Shown: in pieces, positions 43,469-50,675 of the stretch
How positions within the stretch are numbered: position 1 is the first letter of the stretch
How the letters are laid out: every line of letters begins with the position of its first letter
Origin: CAWUIO01 sp963922455
Lineage (GTDB): Bacteria; Bacteroidota; Bacteroidia; Cytophagales; Microscillaceae
Length of the DNA: 64,000 nt
Assembly: GCA_963922455.1 (NCBI GenBank)
Contig: CAWUIO010000002.1
Span: 82,950 to 146,949 of the forward strand
Reading direction: 5' to 3'
Notes under the pieces: generated by a model
What the model was told of the DNA's origin: nothing
What the model saw: the letters and a program-made list of their open reading frames with translations, nothing else
The model's database searches: none
Made by a program: the position numbers and the translations under genes

Positions 43469-44743
43469 ATGATGAATGTATTGCTCATTGGTTCTGGTGG
43501 GAGAGAGCACGCATTTGCTTGGAAACTCCGGCAAAGTCCCCTTTGCCAAGATCTATACATTGCCCCGGGAAATGCCGGTACGGCCCGAGAAGGAAAAAAC
43601 GTAGCTCTAGACCTTAACAACTTTGAGCAAGTGGGCCAATTTGCCCAGGATAAAAATATTAATTTAGTCCTTGTGGGCCCCGAAGTACCCCTGGCCCAAG
43701 GCCTGAGAGATCATTTTGAGAGCCATGACGCATTACAATCCATTCTTTTTGTGGGGCCTGGCCAAAAAGGCGCTCAATTAGAATCCAGCAAGGATTTTTC
43801 TAAAGCCTTTATGCGGGAATACAACATCCCCTGTGCCCGCTCGGAGTCCTTCACCGCCGGTACCTTGGAAGAAGGAATCCGGTACCTCACCCAGGTAAAG
43901 CCTCCGTATGTGCTCAAAGCCGATGGCCTGGCCGCCGGCAAAGGAGTGATCATTACCGAAGACCTGTCCCAAGCCCAGCATACTCTCCGAGAGATGCTCT
44001 TAAACCAGAAGTTTGGCCAAGCCAGCCAAACAGTACTCATAGAAGATTACATGCAGGGTATTGAAGTTTCGGTTTTCGTCCTCACCGACGGAATCTCGTA
44101 TAAAATTCTGCCCGAAGCCAAAGACTATAAACGGATTGGAAAAGGAGATACCGGTCTTAATACCGGGGGTATGGGAGCCGTTTCTCCCGTTCCTTTTGCC
44201 GATGCCGAATTTTTACAAAAAGTAGAAAGCCGTATTGTACAACCTACCCTGGCCGGATTGAAAGACCGGGGAATTGACTACGTGGGCTTTCTCTTTATTG
44301 GGCTTATGAACGTCCAGGGCGATCCTTACGTGATAGAATACAATGTACGTATGGGAGACCCCGAAACTCAAGTGGTCATGCCGAGGATTGATAGCGATTT
44401 GCTCGAACTCCTCCAGGCAACGGCCCAAAAATCACTTGCCGAGGTAGATTTGAAGATTCGTGCCGAATCGGCAAGTACTGTGGTGCTTGTATCTGGCGGG
44501 TACCCCGAAGCCTATGAGAAAGGAAAGGTAATACGAGGCTTGGAAGAAGCCTCCGACGTACTGGTATTTCATGCCGGTACTCTTGAAAAAAATACAGAAA
44601 TTCTAAGCAATGGGGGGCGTGTCCTGGCTTTGACCGGAATAGGCCCCGATAAATCAAGCGCTTTGCAAGCCAGTTTGGCTGCCGCGCAACAGATTGACTT
44701 TGAGGGAAAGTACTATCGGGACGATATTGGTTTTGATCTCTAA
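43469..44743 (+). CDS. purD: Phosphoribosylamine-glycine ligase PurD
   Basis: The second step of purine biosynthesis, joining glycine to phosphoribosylamine with ATP. A 424-residue ATP-grasp enzyme of the usual length. N-terminal LLIGSGGREHA, GPEVPLAQGL, the ATP-grasp PPYVLKADGLAAGKGVII segment and the metal-binding EYNVRMGDPETQVVMPR are all present. Two adjacent ATGs (43469 and 43472) are possible starts. It follows recQ by 23 nt. Confidence 0.95.
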   Translation: MMNVLLIGSGGREHAFAWKLRQSPLCQDLYIAPGNAGTAREGKNVALDLNNFEQVGQFAQDKNINLVLVGPEVPLAQGLRDHFESHDALQSILFVGPGQKGAQLESSKDFSKAFMREYNIPCARSESFTAGTLEEGIRYLTQVKPPYVLKADGLAAGKGVIITEDLSQAQHTLREMLLNQKFGQASQTVLIEDYMQGIEVSVFVLTDGISYKILPEAKDYKRIGKGDTGLNTGGMGAVSPVPFADAEFLQKVESRIVQPTLAGLKDRGIDYVGFLFIGLMNVQGDPYVIEYNVRMGDPETQVVMPRIDSDLLELLQATAQKSLAEVDLKIRAESASTVVLVSGGYPEAYEKGKVIRGLEEASDVLVFHAGTLEKNTEILSNGGRVLALTGIGPDKSSALQASLAAAQQIDFEGKYYRDDIGFDL

Positions 44744-44804
44744 TTCCTGAGTAAAACTTTTCCCCACGCGTTTAGCGTCTATATCCTTTTCTTTTCTCCT
44801 TCGG

Positions 44805-44835
44805 TTTGCCGCAGATACAGGTTTAAATATATTTT
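44805..44835 (+). promoter_or_regulatory. Candidate Bacteroidota promoter of the PSP1 gene
   Basis: TTTG at 44805-44808, a 19-base spacer, then TATATTTT at 44828-44835. The -7 element misses only the final G of TANNTTTG. It lies about 20 bases before the ATG at 44855, giving a very short leader. Confidence 0.4.
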
Positions 44836-44854
44836 TAACCTAAATCGATGCTTT

Positions 44855-46012
44855 ATGGGATGCGCATCCTGTGCCTTGGGAGGTAATCAAACCGCCGGCA
44901 AGAAAACCAGTACCGGAGTTTCCGGCTGTCGCAATAAGGGCCTATGCAAAACGGGTTCCTGCAATAAACTCAACTCATTTGATTGGCTAAGCAATATGGA
45001 CCTACCCGCCGTAAACCCTTACGATGTGGTAGAAGTACGCTTCAAAAATGGGGGAAAAGACTTCTTCAGAAATGAGAAACATCTAGATGTGGTCACGGGC
45101 CAAGCAGTAGTTGTAGATATGAGCAATGGCTACCATTTGGGCCACATCTCCCTGCAAGGAGAATTAGTGCGCCTCCAAATGCGTAAGAAAAAAATAAAAG
45201 ATGATAATCAAATTCGCCCGGTCATGCGGGTAGCCTCGGCCCGGGATCTGGAAAAATACGAAATGACCCAGGAACGGAACCTCCCCACGATGTACCGTAC
45301 CCGCGAAATTGTACGAGATTTGGGCTTGAAAATGAAATTGTCTGACGTAGAATTTCAAGCCGATAATTCCAAAGCAACCTTCTATTACTCGGCCGATGAC
45401 CGGGTGGATTTCCGTGAGCTTATTAAAGTGCTCGCCGCCGAATTCAAAATCCGGGTGGAGATGAAACAAATTAGCTTAAGGCAAGAAGCTAGCCGCTTAG
45501 GAGGCATTGGCTCTTGTGGACGTGAGCTATGTTGTTCTTCTTGGCTTACGGAGTTTAAAAGTGTCTCTACAGCCGCCGCTCGCTACCAAAACCTCTCTTT
45601 GAACCCTAGCAAATTATCGGGACAGTGTGGCCGCTTAAAATGCTGCCTCAACTATGAGCTGGAAACCTACATGGAAGCCTTACAGGATATCCCGCAGGTA
45701 GAAAAACCTTTGATGACCAAAAAGGGAAAAGCCTTCTTGTACAAGACCGATATTTTCAAAAAAATGATGTGGTTTGGCTACAATAACGAAACGGTCTGGC
45801 ATCCGGTACCAGTCTCGAGGGTGATAGAAATCCTCGAGATGAACAAGGCCGAAGAAATGCCGGAAACACTTATTCAGAATGTGATGGCCCCCAAGGTTAC
45901 CGAAGATAAAAAGCTGATCAAACGGGCCAAGCAACTCAATGCCAAAGCCAAGGCCGGGGTCCGTAAGAAGAAAAAACCAGTGGCCAATAACCGCAAGAAA
46001 AAGCGAAAGTAG
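44855..46012 (+). CDS. PSP1 domain protein (RicT/YaaT-like)
   Basis: A 385-residue protein with a PSP1 domain (ARDLEKYEMTQERN through VDFRELIKVLAAEFKIRVEM) and the two Cys motifs of the family, CGRELCC near 221 and CGRLKCC near 258. RicT/YaaT proteins affect mRNA maturation and sporulation or competence in Bacillus as part of an Fe-S containing complex. Here the extra N-terminus is itself Cys-rich (GCASCALGG, SGCRNKGLCKTGSCNK), which suggests a further metal or redox site. The Lys-rich tail may bind nucleic acid. Repeat copy I starts 7 nt after the stop. Confidence 0.82.
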   Translation: MGCASCALGGNQTAGKKTSTGVSGCRNKGLCKTGSCNKLNSFDWLSNMDLPAVNPYDVVEVRFKNGGKDFFRNEKHLDVVTGQAVVVDMSNGYHLGHISLQGELVRLQMRKKKIKDDNQIRPVMRVASARDLEKYEMTQERNLPTMYRTREIVRDLGLKMKLSDVEFQADNSKATFYYSADDRVDFRELIKVLAAEFKIRVEMKQISLRQEASRLGGIGSCGRELCCSSWLTEFKSVSTAAARYQNLSLNPSKLSGQCGRLKCCLNYELETYMEALQDIPQVEKPLMTKKGKAFLYKTDIFKKMMWFGYNNETVWHPVPVSRVIEILEMNKAEEMPETLIQNVMAPKVTEDKKLIKRAKQLNAKAKAGVRKKKKPVANNRKKKRK

Positions 46013-46019
46013 TATAGCT

Positions 46020-46148
46020 GGGGCTGCCCCCGGCTTTGAAGTTTTGGCTTCGCTATGTTTCATCCGGGCGCCGGGGTCGGGCTATCACTACTCGCCGGCC
46101 AACGCACAGCCAGCGGCGGGCTCAAACAGGCCGTTCTATCCCTCAGCC
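46020..46148 (+). repeat. Structured dispersed repeat, copy I
   Basis: P1 is GGCTG/CAGCC and P2 is CCCCGGC/GCCGGGG. P3 is the long type, CTCGCC with GGCGGG, which includes one G-U pair. Its 5' end is 7 nt after the PSP1 gene stop, same strand. Confidence 0.86.
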
Positions 46149-46242
46149 AAAGCCAGGAGTTGAGTGCCAGATTCCAGGATGAAGGTGGATAAACCAAGTA
46201 TACGAGTGTATAAGATCAGATAAACTATAATGTGTTTTGCCC

Positions 46243-46758
46243 ATGGAAGATTTATCGGCTAGAAGTGGCTGTGCCGGCTGGCTCCGTTTTTTTACCGGAA
46301 GACCGGGACAAACTCCGCAACCCGAACCAGGAACCCCACCTAAGGGGGCAAATGCCAGGGCCCAAGCCTTGCTTCGCGAATTGAACCGCCTCAGTGAAGG
46401 TTTGCTTTTTCCGAGCGAATCGGACTTTCCCCTGGAAAGTTTTTTTTGGGATATTCATTCCTCGGGTAAACTGAGCGAAAAGGATGTCCTAAACCAATTG
46501 GCTAAGCCTCTAGATACCCCCATTGAAGAAATTGACTTAGAAAGACTTTTTCGGAATGTTGCCCAGATCCGGGAAGGAGATGATGAAGAACAGGTTCGTC
46601 AAGCCCAACAATTTGCGCAATTGCGTGACTTTCTCAGCCAAAGCCTACTTCACCCGCAAGTCTTTCGGCTGGGAGAAATTGAAATCGATGTTTTTGCCTT
46701 GGGGGAAACGCGGGATGGGGGGTATGTCGGGTTTACTACCACCCTCATTGAAACATAA
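46243..46758 (+). CDS. Nuclease A inhibitor-like protein
   Basis: A 171-residue soluble protein. The segment GLLFPSESDFPLESFFW (from about residue 52) is the hallmark of the nuclease A inhibitor (NuiA)-like family. A later FRLGEIEIDVFALGETRDGG strand pair fits. NuiA of Anabaena inhibits the non-specific nuclease NucA. No nuclease gene is next to it, so its partner is unknown and it may be a stand-alone defence or immunity protein. I take the ATG at 46243 rather than the TTG six bases earlier. Confidence 0.72.
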   Translation: MEDLSARSGCAGWLRFFTGRPGQTPQPEPGTPPKGANARAQALLRELNRLSEGLLFPSESDFPLESFFWDIHSSGKLSEKDVLNQLAKPLDTPIEEIDLERLFRNVAQIREGDDEEQVRQAQQFAQLRDFLSQSLLHPQVFRLGEIEIDVFALGETRDGGYVGFTTTLIET

Positions 46759-46940
46759 GCGCCTGCTCAATGCCCTGAAAATTTTTATATACAGCTCGGT
46801 CCCAATTGCCTGGTGTCCGCATCTTTTCGGGCATTTGTAATGCCGGGGTTTGGATCGGCTTCCCCTAAGTTGACAGCATGGAGCGCCCGGCTATCCAAAA
46901 TAAACCTCTTGTCTTTGCCCTGACCCCTCTTTTCTTAGTC
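46759..46940. other. Intergenic sequence before repeat copy J
   Basis: About 180 bases between the nuclease-inhibitor-like gene and repeat copy J. I see no gene, hairpin or promoter. Together with copy J it fills the 337-base gap to the DUF1361 gene. Confidence 0.3.
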
Positions 46941-47066
46941 AGCTTAGGGATGGAACGGCATGTTTGAGCTCGCCGCTGGCCGTGCGTTGGCCAGCGAGTA
47001 GTGACAGCCCGACCCGCGCACCGGACTTTCTATAGCCAACCCCTTTGCCTAGCGCGGGGAAGCTCC
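46941..47066 (-). repeat. Structured dispersed repeat, copy J
   Basis: P1 is AGCTT/AAGCT, with an A-T pair in place of the usual G-C, changed on both sides. P2 is CCCGCGC/GCGCGGG. P3 is the clearest of all: CTCGCTGGCC pairs perfectly with GGCCAGCGAG around AACGCAC. Its 5' end is 29 nt after the DUF1361 stop on the same strand. Confidence 0.87.
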
Positions 47067-47095
47067 TCATTTTTTTCTTTCCGTACTTTTTAAGA

Positions 47096-47797
47096 CTATA
47101 CACTAGGTGAAGTGTGCCCCGAATACCCATTTTTTTCGGGAGACTGGCGGATAAGGAAATACAAGGTAAAATAGGCGAGTATTTGAAAGGCCGAGAACAC
47201 AATGATCACTTTGTACATAGAGGTGTGGGCCCAAGGAGAAAGCCATTGTTGGGCCAACTCGACGAGCAAGATATCCGGATGGGTAAACATATCCCAACTA
47301 TTCCATCGTAAATAACGCCCCAGATACACCCCATAACTGCTCAATACGAGACAGACCATAGCAAAGAAAACCCCGGTCGTTTCTCCCCCCAGTTTGCTAA
47401 CAAGCCTATGCCAATGATACAGGGATAAAAAACCTAAAAGCAGTCCTGTACCCGCAAATGAAACAATCAAAATCATGTCATACCAGAGTGGGACAGAATA
47501 TCGAGGATGTAAATGAAATAAATCGGTTAGGATGTAGGGGGCATTGGGCAAAAACAAAAGCCAGCTAACAAAAAGGGTGCTCATGCCCAGTTTGGAGGAT
47601 TGGATACGGGGAATGGCCAGCCAGAAGATCGTAAGCCAATAAGGCACCCAGGCCAAGAACAAATTCCAAACCAGGAAGAGATAGGTGATTTGAGAAGAGT
47701 GATAATAGCGAAAAGATAAGAGGCTAAAACAAAAAGTGCTAGCCAGTACCAATAGCAAAAAGTTGAGATAATGAAAGGGTATTTTGGGGTTTCGCAT
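47096..47797 (-). CDS. DUF1361 membrane protein
   Basis: A 233-residue integral membrane protein with about seven hydrophobic helices. DUF1361 features are present: NLFLAWVPYWLTIFWLA near residue 45, WLLFLPNAPYILTDLFHL near 85-105 and GVYLGRYLRWNSWDMFTHP near 160-175. The family has no proven function. The preceding minus-strand gene is diacylglycerol kinase, about 80 nt upstream, so an envelope-lipid context is possible. Confidence 0.8.
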   Translation of the reverse strand: MRNPKIPFHYLNFLLLVLASTFCFSLLSFRYYHSSQITYLFLVWNLFLAWVPYWLTIFWLAIPRIQSSKLGMSTLFVSWLLFLPNAPYILTDLFHLHPRYSVPLWYDMILIVSFAGTGLLLGFLSLYHWHRLVSKLGGETTGVFFAMVCLVLSSYGVYLGRYLRWNSWDMFTHPDILLVELAQQWLSPWAHTSMYKVIIVFSAFQILAYFTLYFLIRQSPEKNGYSGHTSPSV

Positions 47798-47876
47798 GGT
47801 TTTTTATTTTAAAATTAGGGGGGCGAAACCAATATTCAAAGCCAGAGCTGGGTCTAAGCCTAGGGAAGATCATTTT

Positions 47877-48323
47877 TTAAAAAATTTTAACGATCCCCTG
47901 GTAGAGATAAGGTATAAAGATGAGTAGGCCCACGAGGGCAGAGCTAATGGCGGCAAGCAAGACAGCTCCCGATGCCAGGTCCTTGGCAATGCCGGCCAAG
48001 GGGTGAAATTCGGGGCAAACCAAATCTACAAGTACCTCGACGGCCGTATTAAATGCTTCGGCGACGAGTACAAAACCTATGGCAAAAATTAAGAAAATCC
48101 ATTCATAGCGACTTACTTCAAAGAAGACACCGCATACGATCACCAAAGCCGCCAAACTGAGGTGAATCCAGGCATTGTGTTGGGTACGCACCATATACCC
48201 GATCCCTTGAAAAGCATAAAGGAAGCTTTTTTTACGGTCTTTAATAGAAAAAGGCTTTTTTTCCACCTCTTGCGAGCTGTTTGGTAGCTTGGTAGGCTTG
48301 AGTTTGGGGCTTTGTAAGAGCAT
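47877..48323 (-). CDS. dgkA: Diacylglycerol kinase (undecaprenol kinase type)
   Basis: A small membrane kinase that recycles diacylglycerol or undecaprenol. From ATG 48321-48323 the protein is 148 residues, with three hydrophobic helices. The active-site signature EAFNTAVEVLVDLVC is intact. The frame is open to 48383, but that would start inside the terminator of the neighbouring ald gene, so the later start is preferred. The extra N-terminal 30 residues before FLYAFQGIGYMVRTQHN are longer than in E. coli DgkA and typical of the Gram-positive/Bacteroidota type. Confidence 0.88.
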   Translation of the reverse strand: MLLQSPKLKPTKLPNSSQEVEKKPFSIKDRKKSFLYAFQGIGYMVRTQHNAWIHLSLAALVIVCGVFFEVSRYEWIFLIFAIGFVLVAEAFNTAVEVLVDLVCPEFHPLAGIAKDLASGAVLLAAISSALVGLLIFIPYLYQGIVKIF

Positions 48324-48360
48324 GGAGGTCGATTTTCCGGGATAGTTTACAAATATAGGT

Positions 48361-48390
48361 AAAAAGGCCCCCTTGGAGTACAAGGGGGCC
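48361..48390 (-). terminator. Terminator of the alanine dehydrogenase gene
   Basis: A perfect 10-bp stem GGCCCCCTTG / CAAGGGGGCC with a 5-base loop (48366-48390). On the minus strand it is followed by TTTTT (48361-48365). It lies just beyond the ald stop at 48398. Confidence 0.88.
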
Positions 48391-48397
48391 GATAAGT

Positions 48398-49531
48398 TTA
48401 TCCGGCAACTTCTTCCGACCCTAAAACTTTTTCGACAGAAGTATAATCCAAATCAAAGGCTTGGGCTACTGCTTCATACACGACGGTACCGTGAACGATA
48501 TTCAAACCGGTTTTCATTTCCTTACTATCGAGGCAGGCTTTTTTCCACCCTTTATTGGCCAATTGCACTACATACGGCAAAGTGGCATTGGTCAAAGCCA
48601 CGGTTGAGGTGTAGGGTACGGCTCCTGGCATATTGGCCACACAATAATGGATGACCCCATCAATGATGTAGGTAGGGTTTTCGTGGGTAGTTGGGGTACA
48701 CGTCTCAATACAGCCGCCTTGATCTACGGCAACGTCTACCATCACGGTACCAGGACGCATTTCTTTGAGCATCTCCCGGGTTATCAGATGGGGGGCCTTG
48801 GCACCTGGAATCAGGACAGCTCCCACGATAAGGTCGGTTGTTTGAATGGCTTCCCGGATAGCATATTGGTTGGACATCAAGGTGTCTACATTGGCCGGCA
48901 TGATATCTGAGAGGTAACGAAGGCGGGGAAGGCTGATGTCCATAATGGTGACATTGGCTCCCAATCCAGCCGCCATTTTGGCGGCTTGGGTACCTACAAT
49001 TCCGCCTCCCAAAATGAGTACATTGGCGGGTTTAACTCCGGGAACTCCCCCCAATAAAATACCCCGTCCTTGCATGGGCTTTTCCAAATATTTGGCTCCT
49101 TCTTGGACAGCCATACGACCGGCCACCTCCGACATAGGAACTAGCAAGGGAAGGCTGCGGTCGGCTTTGGTAACAGTCTCATAGGCCAAGCAAACGGAAT
49201 GGCTCTGGATCATAGCCCGGGTAAGCGGCTCAGAGGAGGCAAAGTGAAAGTAAGTAAACAAAAGCTGATCTTTTTTGATCAGTTTATATTCGGGTTCAAT
49301 GGGTTCTTTTACTTTGACAATCATTTCGGCCTTTTGGTAGACTTCCTCAATGCTGGACAGCATATGGGCCCCGGCATGTTGATAATTGGAATCTTCAAAA
49401 CCACTTCCCTCTCCGGCACTAGCTTGTACGAATACTTGATGGCCGTGCGCCACTAGCTCGGCCACACCGGCAGGCGTAAGGGCTACTCTATTTTCATTAT
49501 TTTTAATTTCCTTGGGCAGTCCAATAATCAT
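48398..49531 (-). CDS. ald: Alanine dehydrogenase
   Basis: NAD-dependent enzyme interconverting alanine and pyruvate plus ammonia. A 377-residue protein of the family length. IGLPKEIKNNENRVALTPAG opens it and KVKEPIEPEY and LFTYFHFASS follow. The nucleotide-binding VLILGGGIVGTQAAKMAAGLGA lies in the middle and the MVDVAVDQGGC...TTHENPTY...CVANMPGAVPYTST region is near the end. It is transcribed on the minus strand upstream of dgkA, separated by a strong terminator. Confidence 0.94.
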   Translation of the reverse strand: MIIGLPKEIKNNENRVALTPAGVAELVAHGHQVFVQASAGEGSGFEDSNYQHAGAHMLSSIEEVYQKAEMIVKVKEPIEPEYKLIKKDQLLFTYFHFASSEPLTRAMIQSHSVCLAYETVTKADRSLPLLVPMSEVAGRMAVQEGAKYLEKPMQGRGILLGGVPGVKPANVLILGGGIVGTQAAKMAAGLGANVTIMDISLPRLRYLSDIMPANVDTLMSNQYAIREAIQTTDLIVGAVLIPGAKAPHLITREMLKEMRPGTVMVDVAVDQGGCIETCTPTTHENPTYIIDGVIHYCVANMPGAVPYTSTVALTNATLPYVVQLANKGWKKACLDSKEMKTGLNIVHGTVVYEAVAQAFDLDYTSVEKVLGSEEVAG

Positions 49532-49668
49532 AGTATAAAAATTTTATTAGGCGCGTATTACAAACTGATTCCAAAAATACATCTTGGACATAAAAAAAAG
49601 CGGAAAAAATTAAACAAAATCTTTAATAGGGGCGCTTGAGATCAAGCCTGTCAAAATTTTCTATGGTG

Positions 49669-50466
49669 TTACCGGGGATTCGGGCCTCCTCGGAACATGC
49701 GATTTCCAAAGTTTTCGTAGACATTCCCTTTTATTTTTAAGCGTACCTGGGCTTGTTCGGGGTCATTGCTACTGATGGTAAAATATTCATTAATTTCTCG
49801 GACTTGGTCCGATTTCAAATTTAATTCTAAGACGGCATAGCCTCCAGGGGGAATGACGCCACTCGTAAGGCCAAAACTTAGGCAATCGCATTCATTTTTG
49901 AGGCCGGTGATGATGAGGTTTTGTTTGCCTTCATTAAATATGTGAAACTTTCTTTGGGCAGGAACCCCAGCCAAAACATCGCCAAACTCAATGGCTTTTT
50001 TCTCCAAACGGATGAGCGGGGCTTGGTCGCCCGTAGTGTCCCCACGTACTTGCCCGTACTTTAAGCCTTCTTGTCTTTTGATGGAAGTCTCATTGGGGGC
50101 TACATACCCTTTGATGTAAATGATCTTTACATCTTTGCGGGCATTGCTCTTTATGGTGATACTCTTGTTGAAAGGGCCGGGCCTTTTTTGGGTATTATAA
50201 GAGGCTTTGATCTTTCCTTTCTTGCCCGGCATGATCAGTTCTTTAGACCAATAGGGCGTGGTACAACCACAAGAGGCCTTGACTTCCGAAATCTCAATGG
50301 GTTGGTCACCCGTGTTCGTAAACTCAAACTCATACGAAGCTACGACTCCTTCTTCCAAGGTCCCAAAATCGTGGGTTTCTTTCTCAAAATTGAATATACC
50401 CTGTGATTTTAGGGCGAAACTTTGCCATAAAATAGCAAAAAAGAAGAAAATTAAGATTTTTTTCAT
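49669..50466 (-). CDS. DUF1573 exported protein with two repeats
   Basis: From ATG 50464-50466 a 265-residue protein with an N-terminal signal peptide (about residues 4-20) and two DUF1573 domains. The first is EKETHDFGTLEEGVVASYEF followed by ASCGCTTPYWSKELIMPGKKG and KVKASYNTQKRPGPF-like turns. The second (about 155-250) is EFGDVLAGVPAQRKFHIFNE with LITGLKNECDCL. DUF1573 is an Ig-like, often surface-attached family; function unknown. It diverges from the E1 dehydrogenase gene. Confidence 0.82.
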   Translation of the reverse strand: MKKILIFFFFAILWQSFALKSQGIFNFEKETHDFGTLEEGVVASYEFEFTNTGDQPIEISEVKASCGCTTPYWSKELIMPGKKGKIKASYNTQKRPGPFNKSITIKSNARKDVKIIYIKGYVAPNETSIKRQEGLKYGQVRGDTTGDQAPLIRLEKKAIEFGDVLAGVPAQRKFHIFNEGKQNLIITGLKNECDCLSFGLTSGVIPPGGYAVLELNLKSDQVREINEYFTISSNDPEQAQVRLKIKGNVYENFGNRMFRGGPNPR

Positions 50467-50607
50467 ATTCAAATATATTTTATCAATAACAATAATCACT
50501 AATTAATATTCTATCAATCAAATATAAGAGTTTATTATTTATACCCTAAACACCCAATTAACGGGCAAATTGTTCAATATTGCTCTCTTCTTACCATAAC
50601 GTATTCG

Positions 50608-50639
50608 TTTGACGGATCGTTAAATTTTGAGTAAATTTG
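50608..50639 (+). promoter_or_regulatory. Strong Bacteroidota promoter of the E1 dehydrogenase gene
   Basis: TTTG at 50608-50611, a 20-base spacer, then TAAATTTG at 50632-50639. Both boxes match the Bacteroidota consensus exactly. It is about 37 bases before the ATG at 50676. A mirrored TATATTTG (50519-50526 on the minus strand) may be the -7 element of the divergent DUF1573 gene. Confidence 0.65.
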
Positions 50640-50675
50640 TATTGTATATTTTTAAGTTAAAAAAATACAAGTTCT

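Noticed and set aside
48324..48383. Longer start of dgkA at 48383
   Set aside because: It would place the start inside the strong terminator of ald at 48361-48390.
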